Origin: JALZVT01 sp039029135 | GTDB taxonomy: Bacteria > Pseudomonadota > Gammaproteobacteria > Pseudomonadales > Azotimanducaceae | Direction of reading: 5' to 3' | Assembly (NCBI GenBank): GCA_039029135.1 | Contig: JBCCGT010000031.1 | Span: 1 to 53,518, forward strand | DNA length: 53,518 nucleotides | Shown here: positions 43,867-52,140 of the stretch, piece after piece | Layout: the number at the start of each line of letters is the position of its first letter | Numbering within the stretch: position 1 is the stretch's first letter | The notes under the pieces: model-generated | Databases searched by the model: none | What the model saw: only the letters and a program-made list of their open reading frames with translations | Told to the model about the DNA's origin: nothing | Position numbers and translations under genes: made by a program

Positions 43867-46068
43867 ATGAATCAACGACAGCGTTTTCCACGCCCATCCA
43901 GGCTTCTGATCGGATGCCTGGTCATGGTGGCGAGCATGGGCGCAATCGCCGCCCCTCCCAGCGCCGAAATCCGGCGTCCTGACGATGCCACATCCGTCGC
44001 CAGCGGCGAGGGCATCACCTTCGTGGGCCGCGCGACAGATCCCGAGGATGGCAACATTCGCCGCCAGCTTGTCTGGACATCGAGCGTCGCGGGCAACCTG
44101 TTCACTGGCAACCGTGCGAATCGTCTGGTCCTGGCCGACGGCGTCCATGTGATCACCGCCACGGTCACCGACAGCGAGGGTCTGAGCGCTAGCGACAGCG
44201 TCACCGTCACCGTGGGCGATCCCGTCGATCCCCCAGACGAGAACCAGCCACCGACCATCGACGTGAGTGCCGGCAGCAACACTGTTGACGAGGGAGACGC
44301 GGTGACGCTGACCGCGACGACCGCCGACGCCGAGGACGGCGCCCCGGACAACGTCAGTTGGGCATCCAGTCTCGATGGACCGCTCGGCAACGGTCTGTCG
44401 CTGAGCGTTTCGCTGTCGACGGGTGAGCATGTCATTACCGCCACCGTGACGGATTCGGGCGGCGCCAGTGCCAGCGCCAGCCTGACGATCAATGTTACCG
44501 CCGGCGGCGCGACCGGCGAGCCCCCGACGCTCGCAATCAGCGGACCGGCGGACAACTCGACGATCGCCTCGGGCGCGCGAATACGGCTGCGGGCCCGCGC
44601 CATCGATCCGGAGACCGGCAACATTCGGCGCTTCGTGCAGTGGAACTCGGACATCGACGGCGATCTATTCGTCGGCGGCGCCGCGAACGTCAACCCGTCA
44701 GACGGCGTCCACACCATCACCGCAACCGTGACCGACAACGGCGGCTGGACCGTCAGCGACTCGATCACGCTCACCGTTGGCGACCCCATCGTCGAGCCAC
44801 CGGATCCGCCGGAACCGCCGAATCCCAGCGCGCAGCCCAACATTCTGATCGTCATCGCCGACGACATCGGTGCCGAGGCGTCGAGCCTGTACCCGACGCT
44901 CGCGGGCGACACCGGTCAGGTCGCGATGCCGAGCCTGGAAGCGCTGGCCGAGACCGGCGTCGTGTTCGACGCCGCCTGGAGCAACCCGGTGTGCACGCCG
45001 ACGCGCGGCAACATCCTCTCGGGTCAGCACGGGCATCAGACGGACGTCCTCGCCGTCGGCGATGATCTGGATCCGGACACCACGACCAGCATCTTCGAGT
45101 ACCTCGCCGCAGACGCGCCAATGCCGTACGCCATGGCCGCCTTCGGCAAGTGGCACCTGGGGGGCACCAGTCAGACGACTCTCGAGCACGGCATACCGCT
45201 GTTTCGCGGCAGCCTGGGCGGCGCGGTCAGCGACTATTTCGACTGGACGATCGTCTCGACCGATCGCGCCGACGAGGACACCAGCGTCTACGCCACCACC
45301 GCCCAGACCGACTTTGCGATCGATTTCATCGGCTCGCAGACGAACCCGTGGTTCGTCTATCTCGCCTACAATGCGCCGCATTCGAGTTCGAGCGGCGGTT
45401 TTCAGGTACCACCTAGCGCGCTGCACAGCGTCGACGTCGGCAATCTGCAGCCAGGCGATACGCAGAGCAGCACGGCCGTTTATCAGGCGATGGTACAGGC
45501 GCTCGACACCGAGCTCGGACGGCTGCTCGCGGCGGTCGATCTCGACAACACGATCGTGATTTTCTTAGGCGACAACGGCACGCCGGCCGCCGTCCAGGAC
45601 AGCGGCGTTGGCCTGAGTGGCAGAAAAGGCAACGTGCTGGAAGGCGGGGTCCGCGTCCCGTTCGTCGTGGGCGGAGCGGTCAGTCGCCGCGGCGAGCGCG
45701 AGTCGAAGCCGATAACGGCGACGGACATCTACGCTACGGTTGCCGCCTATGCCGGCATCAGCGTGTCGCAGATCGGCGACAGCTTCTCGCTCGTGCCTTT
45801 GCTGAACAGCACCACCGCAGACGACGGCGACTACGCCCGCACGCACGCGTTTACCGAGTTCTGCAATAACAACGACCATTGGGCCATTCGCGACCAACGC
45901 TACAAGCTGATGTCGACGCGCGGCGCGGTGTCCCTGTTCGACCTGGTCGCGGACCCGCAGGAGAGCAACAATCGCCACAACGACCCGAACCTTGCGTCCG
46001 AGCAGCTGTCATTGGAGACACAGCTTGCGCAACTCGCGGGTAGCGCGCCGCACGGCTGCTTTCCCTGA
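43867..46068 (+). CDS. Exported type I sulfatase with three N-terminal Ig-like domains
   Basis: 733 residues. A Sec signal peptide ends near MGAIAAPP. Three Ig-like domains (about 37-117, 125-215, 220-312) share DGVHTITATVTDxxG-type endings; the first and third are close copies (DPExGNIRR). The sulfatase domain starts at about 324 with NILIVIADDIGAEASSLYP and has the CxPxR motif CTPTRGNILSG with Cys376, which must become formylglycine, then FGKWHLGG and FLGDNGTPA for the metal site, and RYKLMS near the end. It should remove sulfate esters from an exported substrate, plausibly algal or other sulfated polysaccharide. The activating enzyme FGE or anSME is not in the window. No ribosome site is evident before the ATG. 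Confidence 0.93.
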   Translation: MNQRQRFPRPSRLLIGCLVMVASMGAIAAPPSAEIRRPDDATSVASGEGITFVGRATDPEDGNIRRQLVWTSSVAGNLFTGNRANRLVLADGVHVITATVTDSEGLSASDSVTVTVGDPVDPPDENQPPTIDVSAGSNTVDEGDAVTLTATTADAEDGAPDNVSWASSLDGPLGNGLSLSVSLSTGEHVITATVTDSGGASASASLTINVTAGGATGEPPTLAISGPADNSTIASGARIRLRARAIDPETGNIRRFVQWNSDIDGDLFVGGAANVNPSDGVHTITATVTDNGGWTVSDSITLTVGDPIVEPPDPPEPPNPSAQPNILIVIADDIGAEASSLYPTLAGDTGQVAMPSLEALAETGVVFDAAWSNPVCTPTRGNILSGQHGHQTDVLAVGDDLDPDTTTSIFEYLAADAPMPYAMAAFGKWHLGGTSQTTLEHGIPLFRGSLGGAVSDYFDWTIVSTDRADEDTSVYATTAQTDFAIDFIGSQTNPWFVYLAYNAPHSSSSGGFQVPPSALHSVDVGNLQPGDTQSSTAVYQAMVQALDTELGRLLAAVDLDNTIVIFLGDNGTPAAVQDSGVGLSGRKGNVLEGGVRVPFVVGGAVSRRGERESKPITATDIYATVAAYAGISVSQIGDSFSLVPLLNSTTADDGDYARTHAFTEFCNNNDHWAIRDQRYKLMSTRGAVSLFDLVADPQESNNRHNDPNLASEQLSLETQLAQLAGSAPHGCFP

Positions 46069-46115
46069 CGCCGGCGCGGCACGACACACAGCCACCAAAG
46101 GATTCTGAGGCAGCC

Positions 46116-46967
46116 ATGCGAACGACACTAACCATCATCGCCATTCTGGGTCTGGCCACCGTGCTGTTTTACTTCTTGATGCCCGACACAGTCAGCGCCC
46201 CCGCCGCCCCGCCTGCCGCGACGACGCGCGCAGAGTCGCCGGTGCCACGCCCCGCCCTCCCCGCCGCGGTCGATCTGGACGACGCCATCGAGACCGTGGA
46301 TCTCGCCCTGGCCGAGATGGACGACGAGGACGATTGGGACGACGAGGACGACGAAGGCGAGGTCTTCCTGCCGAAGCCGGTGACCAACTGGGATGAAATC
46401 GAAACCATCGAAGGCACGATCCTGTCGGGCATCATGAAGCAGGGTGACGGCAAGCCGGCCACCAAGGATTCGCCGATCGGCGACGACTACGATTTCCCGA
46501 CGATGCTGGACGACAACGGCGCGCTGAAGATGTCGATTCCCGATGATCCGATTCCCAGCCGGCCGTCGCGCCGACAGCTCCAGGAAGGCAACGGCGCGTA
46601 CCTGCTGGACGGCGACACCGTCAATCTCTCCTACGACATGTTTAGCTGGTCGACCGGCGAACTGGTCGAGGCGAGCGCAGAGATCATGCCTCAGGGTCTC
46701 GACTACACGCTGGGCGCGGGCGCAGATAACGCGGTCGACGTTCCCGATTATCTGTCCCATTCGATACGCGGCCGCCGCAACGGCACACAGCTGCAGGTGG
46801 TACTGGAACAGGGCACTGACGGTCTGCCGGGCTATCTGGATCCGAACGATGGCTATGTGCTGGTGGTCAACATCGAGCAGGGCGACCGTCGCAAGGCCGA
46901 GTCGCCGAACATCGACTTCGACAAGCTCCCCCAGCCTTCGCCACGACCGATGGACGACGACGGCTAG
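46116..46967 (+). CDS. Membrane-anchored FKBP-like protein downstream of the sulfatase
   Basis: 283 residues. An N-terminal hydrophobic segment (TLTIIAILGLATVLFYFLMP, 4-23) is followed by a Pro/Ala spacer and a strongly acidic stretch (about 67-84, DDEDDWDDEDDEGE). The C-terminal half (about 160-255) reads like a divergent FKBP fold: DGDTVNLSYDMFSWSTGELVEAS, YTLGAG, then RGRRNGTQLQVVLEQ and GYVLVVNIEQ. The aromatic active-site residues of FKBP prolyl isomerases are not clearly conserved, so catalysis is doubtful. The ATG has TGAGG 7 nt upstream and lies 47 nt after the sulfatase stop, so the two are probably co-transcribed. It may help fold or hold the exported sulfatase. The FKBP assignment is tentative. 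Confidence 0.6.
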   Translation: MRTTLTIIAILGLATVLFYFLMPDTVSAPAAPPAATTRAESPVPRPALPAAVDLDDAIETVDLALAEMDDEDDWDDEDDEGEVFLPKPVTNWDEIETIEGTILSGIMKQGDGKPATKDSPIGDDYDFPTMLDDNGALKMSIPDDPIPSRPSRRQLQEGNGAYLLDGDTVNLSYDMFSWSTGELVEASAEIMPQGLDYTLGAGADNAVDVPDYLSHSIRGRRNGTQLQVVLEQGTDGLPGYLDPNDGYVLVVNIEQGDRRKAESPNIDFDKLPQPSPRPMDDDG

Positions 46968-47106
46968 CTCGGCCCGGGGCGCCAAACCGCCGAGCTGCGA
47001 ACCGGTTCGGCCGCAGCCGGCGTCGATCTGTGACCGCATTCCAATCCGGCAACGAGCGCTGCGTTATCTTTGACGGCAGCATCCAGTTTGAAGTCGGATC
47101 CCCGCC

Positions 47107-47811
47107 ATGCACGCTGCCAATCAGCCCGATAGTCGGTTCGTTCGCGCCAACAACGAAGCGGCAGCACCACGCCGACGCACGCAGGAACAGCGCCGCGCCG
47201 AGTCCGAAGAGGCGATGCTGCGCGCGGCAGAGCGTCTGTTCGCCCGCCAGGGCTACCAACGCACGACGCTTACCCAGGTCGGCACCGAAGCGGGCTACAC
47301 CGGAGGTCTGGTCAGCCACCGCTTTGGTTCCAAGGAGGGACTGCTCAAGGTGGTTCTGGCGCGGCTGACAGCCGCCCAGGTCGCCCTGGGCATGACCGTA
47401 GGTCTGGACGCCACAAGCCACCTCGCCCGCATCGAGGACGTCATCGACGCCCATCTCGAGGCGCTGCAGCGGGGCGACGCCGCGTCGCTGGCCCTGCACG
47501 CCATCATGGGCGAGGCCATGGCCTCTGTTCCTGAGGCTCGGGACGCGATCCGCATGCTCAACCATCTGGTGCTCAACCAGTTGACCAGCCTGATCTCAAG
47601 CGGCATCGAGCAGGGCGAGTTCGGCCAGGATATCGACGCGACCTCGACGGCCAAGCTGGTGCTCGGCACGCTGCGCGGCAGCGCGCTGCAGTATCTGGCC
47701 ACGCCGGACTACACGGATCTCGAAGGCATCGGGGGCGCGCTCAAACACATGCTGGCGCGCGGTTTGCTGGCCGACTGTTGGCAAGACGGGCGGCGAGCTT
47801 GCCGCCGCTGA
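47107..47811 (+). CDS. TetR/AcrR-family transcriptional regulator
   Basis: 234 residues. The helix-turn-helix is clear: RRAESEEAMLRAAERLFARQGYQRTTLTQVGTEAGYTGGLVSHRFGSKEGLLKVVLARL (about 29-87). The C-terminal ligand domain has no recognisable sequence motif. An unusually long, Arg-rich N-terminal arm (first about 28 residues) may include an over-extended start; no good ribosome site precedes the ATG at 47107. Such proteins are dimeric repressors released by a small ligand. It stands alone on the plus strand, convergent with the two-component operon, so its target is not obvious. Confidence 0.92.
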   Translation: MHAANQPDSRFVRANNEAAAPRRRTQEQRRAESEEAMLRAAERLFARQGYQRTTLTQVGTEAGYTGGLVSHRFGSKEGLLKVVLARLTAAQVALGMTVGLDATSHLARIEDVIDAHLEALQRGDAASLALHAIMGEAMASVPEARDAIRMLNHLVLNQLTSLISSGIEQGEFGQDIDATSTAKLVLGTLRGSALQYLATPDYTDLEGIGGALKHMLARGLLADCWQDGRRACRR

Positions 47812-47866
47812 ACGCTCGCTGCGCAATAGCTGTACCCCGCTGGACATCGTCCAATGATTGAGCTTC

Positions 47867-47892
47867 TGCGGGCCGGCAACCCACTGCCCGCA
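47867..47892. terminator. Possible bidirectional hairpin between TetR and LytTR genes
   Basis: TGCGGGC (47867-47873) pairs with GCCCGCA (47886-47892) around a 12-nt loop in the gap between convergent genes. No T tract is present. Confidence 0.3.
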
Positions 47893-47900
47893 CGGGCGTC

Positions 47901-48659
47901 CTAGCTCTGTGTAAAGCGATCCTTGTAGGCCGGACTCGAGCGCAGCCGTTCGCGTCGTGAGCGCAGCGTGATGGCATACCGACCGCGCAGATCTTTTCGC
48001 GCGCTTTGAATCTCAGCAACCGCCACGATCAGGCTGCGATGCACGCGCCAGAAGCGCGCCGGATCGAGCTGCTGTTCCAGTTCGCTGATCGACGTGCGCA
48101 GCAAATACTCTCTGGTCGCGGTGAACACGCTCGTGTATTTCTGATCGGCCTTGAAGTAGACGACGTCGTCGACGCTCACGAGCGCCACCTCGTCACGGCT
48201 GCCCGTACGCAGCCAGTGTAAATGACTGGCCTGGGGCTGCTCGCTGAACTGCTCGAGCAACGCACGCAGATCGCGCTGACGTGGAAGCGACTGCGAGCGT
48301 CGCCGCGCCTGCAGACGCTCTATCGTCGCCTGCAGGCGCGCTGCCTCGACGGGTTTCAGCAGGTAATCCACCGCGGCCTGTTCAAAGGCGGCAACCGCAT
48401 AATCATCCCACGCGGAGACAAACACGACTTCCATGCCCGCAGGCAGTTCCGCCGCCAGCTCGAGCCCGCTCATCCCCGGCATCTTGATATCAAGAAAGGC
48501 GATCTCGGGCGCGCATTCGCCGACCAGTTGCAGCGCCTGGGTCCCGCTGCCCGCCGTCGCGACGACGTCGAGTTGCGGCCAACACTCGCCCAGCAGGCGG
48601 ATCAGGTAGTCGCGCAGATGAGGTTCGTCGTCGACGACGATGGCCGTCGGCGCGCTCAC
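47901..48659 (-). CDS. LytTR-family response regulator
   Basis: 252 residues. Receiver domain at 1-120: VVDDEP acidic pocket (Asp10, Asp11), phospho-acceptor Asp57 in FLDIKMPGMSG, and DYLLKP with the conserved Lys. The C-terminal LytTR DNA-binding domain runs from about 145: WLRTGSRDEVALVSVDDVVYFKADQKYTSVFTATREYLLRTSISELEQQL, then FWRVHRSLIVAVAEI. The start is a GTG at 48659 whose GTGA overlaps the kinase stop, so it is translated by coupling. Last gene of a minus-strand operon after the kinase and carotenoid oxygenase. LytTR proteins bind direct repeats spaced by about one helical turn; possible repeat motifs lie upstream of the first gene. Confidence 0.94.
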   Translation of the reverse strand: MSAPTAIVVDDEPHLRDYLIRLLGECWPQLDVVATAGSGTQALQLVGECAPEIAFLDIKMPGMSGLELAAELPAGMEVVFVSAWDDYAVAAFEQAAVDYLLKPVEAARLQATIERLQARRRSQSLPRQRDLRALLEQFSEQPQASHLHWLRTGSRDEVALVSVDDVVYFKADQKYTSVFTATREYLLRTSISELEQQLDPARFWRVHRSLIVAVAEIQSARKDLRGRYAITLRSRRERLRSSPAYKDRFTQS

Positions 48660-49717
48660 GCGAGGGCAACGGCCGATGCGCGTTCGGCCGGAATCGACAG
48701 CCGAGCCGTCACCCCGCCCGCCGCGTTTTCAAGAATCTCCAGCGCGGCGGCATCGGCGTACAGTTCGCGCAGTCGTTCGCGAATGTTGCCGAGCCCGGTC
48801 CCCTGCGGTCGCCCCGGATCGAGACCACAGCCGTCATCGATCACGTCAATCTCGATTGCCGGCAAATCGCACTCAGCCTCGCTCGCCTGCACAGCCGAGC
48901 GCGCGCGGACGCGCACCGTGACCGAACCGCCCGCCGTCAAAGTCTCCAGGCCGTGGCGCAAAGCGTTCTCGACCAACGGCTGAATGAGCAGCGGCGGCAG
49001 CGTGCGGCGCCGCAGCTCGGCCGGGCAGTCGATCTCGAACGACAGCCGATCGCCCATGCGAATTTCGGCGATGCGCAGATAGGCCTCTAGCAGGACGAGC
49101 TCCTCCCCGATCGTCGTCAGCGAGGTCCGGGTTCGCGACAGGGAATTGCGCAGCAACCGCGTGAGCTGCTGCAACGTCTCTTCCGCCGCGTCGGGGTCGC
49201 TGCGGACCAGCCCGATGACGTTCGATAGCGTGTTGAAGAGAAAGTGGGGCTCGATCTGCGCCTGCAGCGTCTTCAGTCGTTCCTCGCTCAGACGCCGTTC
49301 CTGCTCGAGACGCGCAATCTCCGCCTCTGCCAGCGCGCGCTGCATCGTGTCGGCACGCGTCATCATGCCGAACATCGCCGTGCCGACGACGCCAAAGAAA
49401 ACGGCCAGCAGCGGCGTGCTCACGCCCATCCCCTGTTGCTCGGCGTACATCTGCTCGCCGAACAGCGCAAGCATGGTCAGCGCCAGAGACAGGCCGATCA
49501 CGGTCGCCAGGGCGCAGGTCCACGCCCAGCCGATTCGAGCTTCGAGCAGCGGCAGCAGCGCAGCGTGGGTCAGCCAAATGCTGAAGCCGATGCAGCAGGA
49601 CGTGAGAATAGAATCGAGCAGCGGTTCGGCGACCCCTATCGCCCACAGCACAACGCCGATCGCCAAACAGAAGGCGCCGGTATACGCGAACGTTCGCAGT
49701 ATCTGCCCGCCGGTCAT
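48656..49717 (-). CDS. LytS/YehU-type sensor histidine kinase
   Basis: 353 residues. Four hydrophobic segments (about 11-29, 33-60, 64-87, 100-122) form a compact membrane sensor with no recognisable ligand domain. A coiled helix (123-150) leads to the H-box LQAQIEPHFLFNTLSNVIGL with His158, as in the His_kinase (LytS) family, followed by PPLLIQPLVENALRHG (N-box) and DDGCGLD with GTGLGNIRERL. The start ATG overlaps the carotenoid oxygenase stop as ATGA, and its stop overlaps the regulator start as GTGA. The signal is unknown. The coupling suggests it senses something linked to carotenoid cleavage, or controls that gene. Confidence 0.94.
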   Translation of the reverse strand: MTGGQILRTFAYTGAFCLAIGVVLWAIGVAEPLLDSILTSCCIGFSIWLTHAALLPLLEARIGWAWTCALATVIGLSLALTMLALFGEQMYAEQQGMGVSTPLLAVFFGVVGTAMFGMMTRADTMQRALAEAEIARLEQERRLSEERLKTLQAQIEPHFLFNTLSNVIGLVRSDPDAAEETLQQLTRLLRNSLSRTRTSLTTIGEELVLLEAYLRIAEIRMGDRLSFEIDCPAELRRRTLPPLLIQPLVENALRHGLETLTAGGSVTVRVRARSAVQASEAECDLPAIEIDVIDDGCGLDPGRPQGTGLGNIRERLRELYADAAALEILENAAGGVTARLSIPAERASAVALA

Positions 49718-51267
49718 GCCGCGACAAACTTCGCGTGCAGGCCCACCGGCAACGCGTACGGCAGACTCGCGCTCGCCACGGGTCCGGCGTCGAGCGCCCG
49801 GGCATCGAACAGAAACAGCTCACCGCGACGCCGACGCACGTTAAGCGCAGTGCCCAGAATCCAGGGCTCGTCGCCAGTTGTTTTACCCCGTCCGACCAAC
49901 AGATGTTCCTCCGGAATCAGGTGGTCCGGGTAGCGATAGCTGCGCTCGTCCGCGGTGCTGGGATCGAGCAGCGTCACCTGATTCAGACCGCTGTGTGGCG
50001 AGCGCCGTTCGGTCAGCATGAGCAGGCGCCGATGCCGGCGGCCAACCACGTCGGGGCTGACGATCGGGAACTCGGCGGCACCCTGCGGGCGCAGCACGGT
50101 CTGATCGACCCGACCGCGTCGCGTATCGATGCGGTAGCTCGACAGGCGCGACGCTGCCGCGGGCGTAACCCTGCCCGCCATGATGTCACGGAAGGTCGTC
50201 TGCAGCACCGCGGGGTCGGCCGCGGACGCAGCCTCAAAGCGGATCACCCCGGCGCTGTCCTCCCACGCGTTGCTGAAATGAAAGATCCACTGCGCCGGTA
50301 GCTCAAGACGCTGCACTTTGCTGAAGTCGTTCTTATCGACGACTAGGACCTGGGTAGGATCCTCCCCCCGCCAGCGGTGCAAATCCAGAAAGTTAGTCGG
50401 CGGCGCGCCATCAGTCGCGGTGGGTTCGTAGTGCAATGGGCAGATCACGAGCACGAGGAATCGTTCCGTCACCACGAAGTCGTGCACCATGGAGATCGGA
50501 TCGCAGTCGATCAAGCCCGTCCTGCGAACGCGCCCGTCGGGACCCAGATGCCATAGCAAGATCTTCTTCGCCGGGCTGACATAGCCGAAGTTCCATAGCT
50601 GCCCGTCGGGTTCAACGCGCGGATGGGCAGAAAACGGCGCGCCGCGCGTCTCCTCAGAGAACACGCCGACGCGCTGCGTCTCGAGCGTCCGCGCGTCGAC
50701 TCGCCAAGGGGATCCGGCCTCCCACAGCGCAAACAGCGTTTCGTTGTGGTGCAGCACGCTGATGTTGGCGACGTTTAAGTCGTCCGCACTCGTCACGCCG
50801 ACTGGCTCCGGCGGCGCCGTCCCGAAGCCGGCATAGATCGGGCGTCCGGCGGCCTTCTCCTTGACGTACTTGTGGGTCTCGACGAAGCGTGCCCGGTGCT
50901 CGATGCGGCCCCCGTCGACATGAAACGCCTGCAGCATGCCATCGCCATCGAACCAGTGCTGATAGCGAAAATCGCCGATCTCATGCCGCGCTGGCCCATT
51001 GCGATACAGGCTGCCGCGCAGCTCGTTCGGCCAGCGACCGCGGGTCCGCAGCCGCCGCGCGCGGTAGACCGGACGCTCGGCGCTGCGATAGGCGAGCAGG
51101 TAAGGATCCCGCCCGAGCGCCTCGGCGAACTGCGTCTTCAGATCGGATCCGGCTCGGGGAGCGGTTGCGGCGCCTGCCGGCGCGCCCAGCGGCGACGCCA
51201 GCCCGGTCGCCAGCACGCCCTGCAGCGCTGCGCGCCTGGACAGCCGTGGTGCTTGCGGATAGCCCAT
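49714..51267 (-). CDS. Tat-exported carotenoid cleavage oxygenase
   Basis: 517 residues from the ATG at 51267, 11 nt after the DUF2141 stop; an upstream extension overlapping that gene was not used. The N-terminus has a twin-arginine motif LSRRAALQ followed by a hydrophobic, Ala/Gly-rich segment (ATGLASPLGAPAGAA), so it is probably exported folded with its iron. The retinal-pigment-epithelium/carotenoid oxygenase core shows the four iron histidines: His215 (HPRVEPDG), His262 (VHDFVVT), His330 (FHFSNAWED) and His512 (LHAKFVA), plus GSLYRNGPARHEI and WFDGDGMLQAF. It should cleave a carotenoid or related alkene to aldehydes with O2. Export of such an enzyme by Tat, with a two-component pair directly attached, is unusual. 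Confidence 0.92.
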   Translation of the reverse strand: MGYPQAPRLSRRAALQGVLATGLASPLGAPAGAATAPRAGSDLKTQFAEALGRDPYLLAYRSAERPVYRARRLRTRGRWPNELRGSLYRNGPARHEIGDFRYQHWFDGDGMLQAFHVDGGRIEHRARFVETHKYVKEKAAGRPIYAGFGTAPPEPVGVTSADDLNVANISVLHHNETLFALWEAGSPWRVDARTLETQRVGVFSEETRGAPFSAHPRVEPDGQLWNFGYVSPAKKILLWHLGPDGRVRRTGLIDCDPISMVHDFVVTERFLVLVICPLHYEPTATDGAPPTNFLDLHRWRGEDPTQVLVVDKNDFSKVQRLELPAQWIFHFSNAWEDSAGVIRFEAASAADPAVLQTTFRDIMAGRVTPAAASRLSSYRIDTRRGRVDQTVLRPQGAAEFPIVSPDVVGRRHRRLLMLTERRSPHSGLNQVTLLDPSTADERSYRYPDHLIPEEHLLVGRGKTTGDEPWILGTALNVRRRRGELFLFDARALDAGPVASASLPYALPVGLHAKFVAA

Positions 51268-51278
51268 GGGCGGCGCCC

Positions 51279-51812
51279 TCAGTGATTCAGCGATATCGCC
51301 TGGGTGACGTTCTGGTCGCCGATCTCGAAGCTCACATCCTTCCACTTCGGCGGACCAAGGCGACCCTTGGCGTTGTTGCTGAACGCCCAGGGCTCCCGCG
51401 GCATGCCGACGACATTGGTATCGAGTTCGCCGTTGCCGTTGACGTCGTGCATGACCTGCACGCCATAGGTGCCCGCCGGCAGGTCGTGCAGAGTGACGCG
51501 GACGCCATCACGTGCCTGCAGCATGACGGCCGCAGCCTGGGAATCGCGACCCGCCATTTCCGCCTCGCTCGCCAGCAGGCGCAGCATGATCTGACCGCTG
51601 GTATCGCGGACGTCGTTGACGGCGATGGTGAGGTCGGCCGCGTCCGCGCGGCTCGCAAGCAGAGCCGCGCCGGCAATGAGCAGGACCTGCCCCGCAAGCC
51701 CCTGGGGCCACAGGCCGCGCCACAGTTTGGTCGTCTTTCCCGTTTGGCCCGTTTGGCCCCTATTACCCGCATGAGCAGCGGTGCGAGCGGCATTGGCTGT
51801 GCTGTTCTCCAT
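51279..51812 (-). CDS. Exported DUF2141 protein
   Basis: 177 residues from the ATG at 51812, which sits 5 nt after a perfect AGGAGG. About 40 N-terminal residues with GQTGQTGKTT come before a signal-like segment (GLAGQVLLIAGAALLASRADAA). The mature part is DUF2141: DLTIAVNDVRDTSGQIMLRLL, LHDLPAGTYGVQVMHDVNGNGELDTNVVGMPREPWAFSNNAKGRLGPPKW. A DVNGNGELD loop looks like a calcium site. The fold is probably an Ig-like beta sandwich in the periplasm. It is first in the operon with the carotenoid oxygenase and the two-component genes and has the strongest ribosome site, so it is probably the most abundant product. Its function is unknown. Confidence 0.9.
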   Translation of the reverse strand: MENSTANAARTAAHAGNRGQTGQTGKTTKLWRGLWPQGLAGQVLLIAGAALLASRADAADLTIAVNDVRDTSGQIMLRLLASEAEMAGRDSQAAAVMLQARDGVRVTLHDLPAGTYGVQVMHDVNGNGELDTNVVGMPREPWAFSNNAKGRLGPPKWKDVSFEIGDQNVTQAISLNH

Positions 51813-51817
51813 GATCA

Positions 51818-51823
51818 CCTCCT
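51818..51823 (-). promoter_or_regulatory. Perfect Shine-Dalgarno of the DUF2141 gene
   Basis: AGGAGG on the minus strand, 5 nt before the ATG at 51812. It excludes the in-frame GTG inside the same stretch as the start. Confidence 0.85.
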
Positions 51824-52140
51824 GGGATTCCAGCGGGTCTGCCTACGGGCAAACCCTGATGCTCCAGACCCTAACGCCCTCGAGCGCCTGTGTACGGTTG
51901 GTGTGACGAATCGGTAATGACGAGAACGAACCGGCACTGGGCCCTATACGTACCGTTCGCCCACCAAATAACCATTCATTCAGCAAAGTGATGAGGCAAA
52001 AGCAGACCTGCGAGGCATGATGTTTACGGCGGTGGTGGGGTCGCCTGACCGAAGGGAGCGCGCAGCTGTTCCCTGCCCATCGCAGCAAGCATTCCAATAG
52101 CCTGACGCCAATCCTGACGCCAACCCGACGAGCAGCAAGC
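51824..52140. other. Divergent intergenic region with short repeats
   Basis: 317 bp between the divergent carotenoid-oxygenase operon and the nitronate monooxygenase gene. It contains GTACGGTT (51893-51900) and the similar GTACCGTT (51951-51958), a tandem 12-bp repeat CCTGACGCCAAT/CCTGACGCCAAC (52101-52124) and GCAGCAAGC twice (52082-52090, 52132-52140). No gene is seen. Confidence 0.6.

Noticed and set aside
43867..43980. Lipobox reading (LLIGC) in the sulfatase signal
   Set aside because: The hydrophobic segment continues well past the Cys and ends in a good signal-peptidase I site (AIAA), so a Sec signal fits better.
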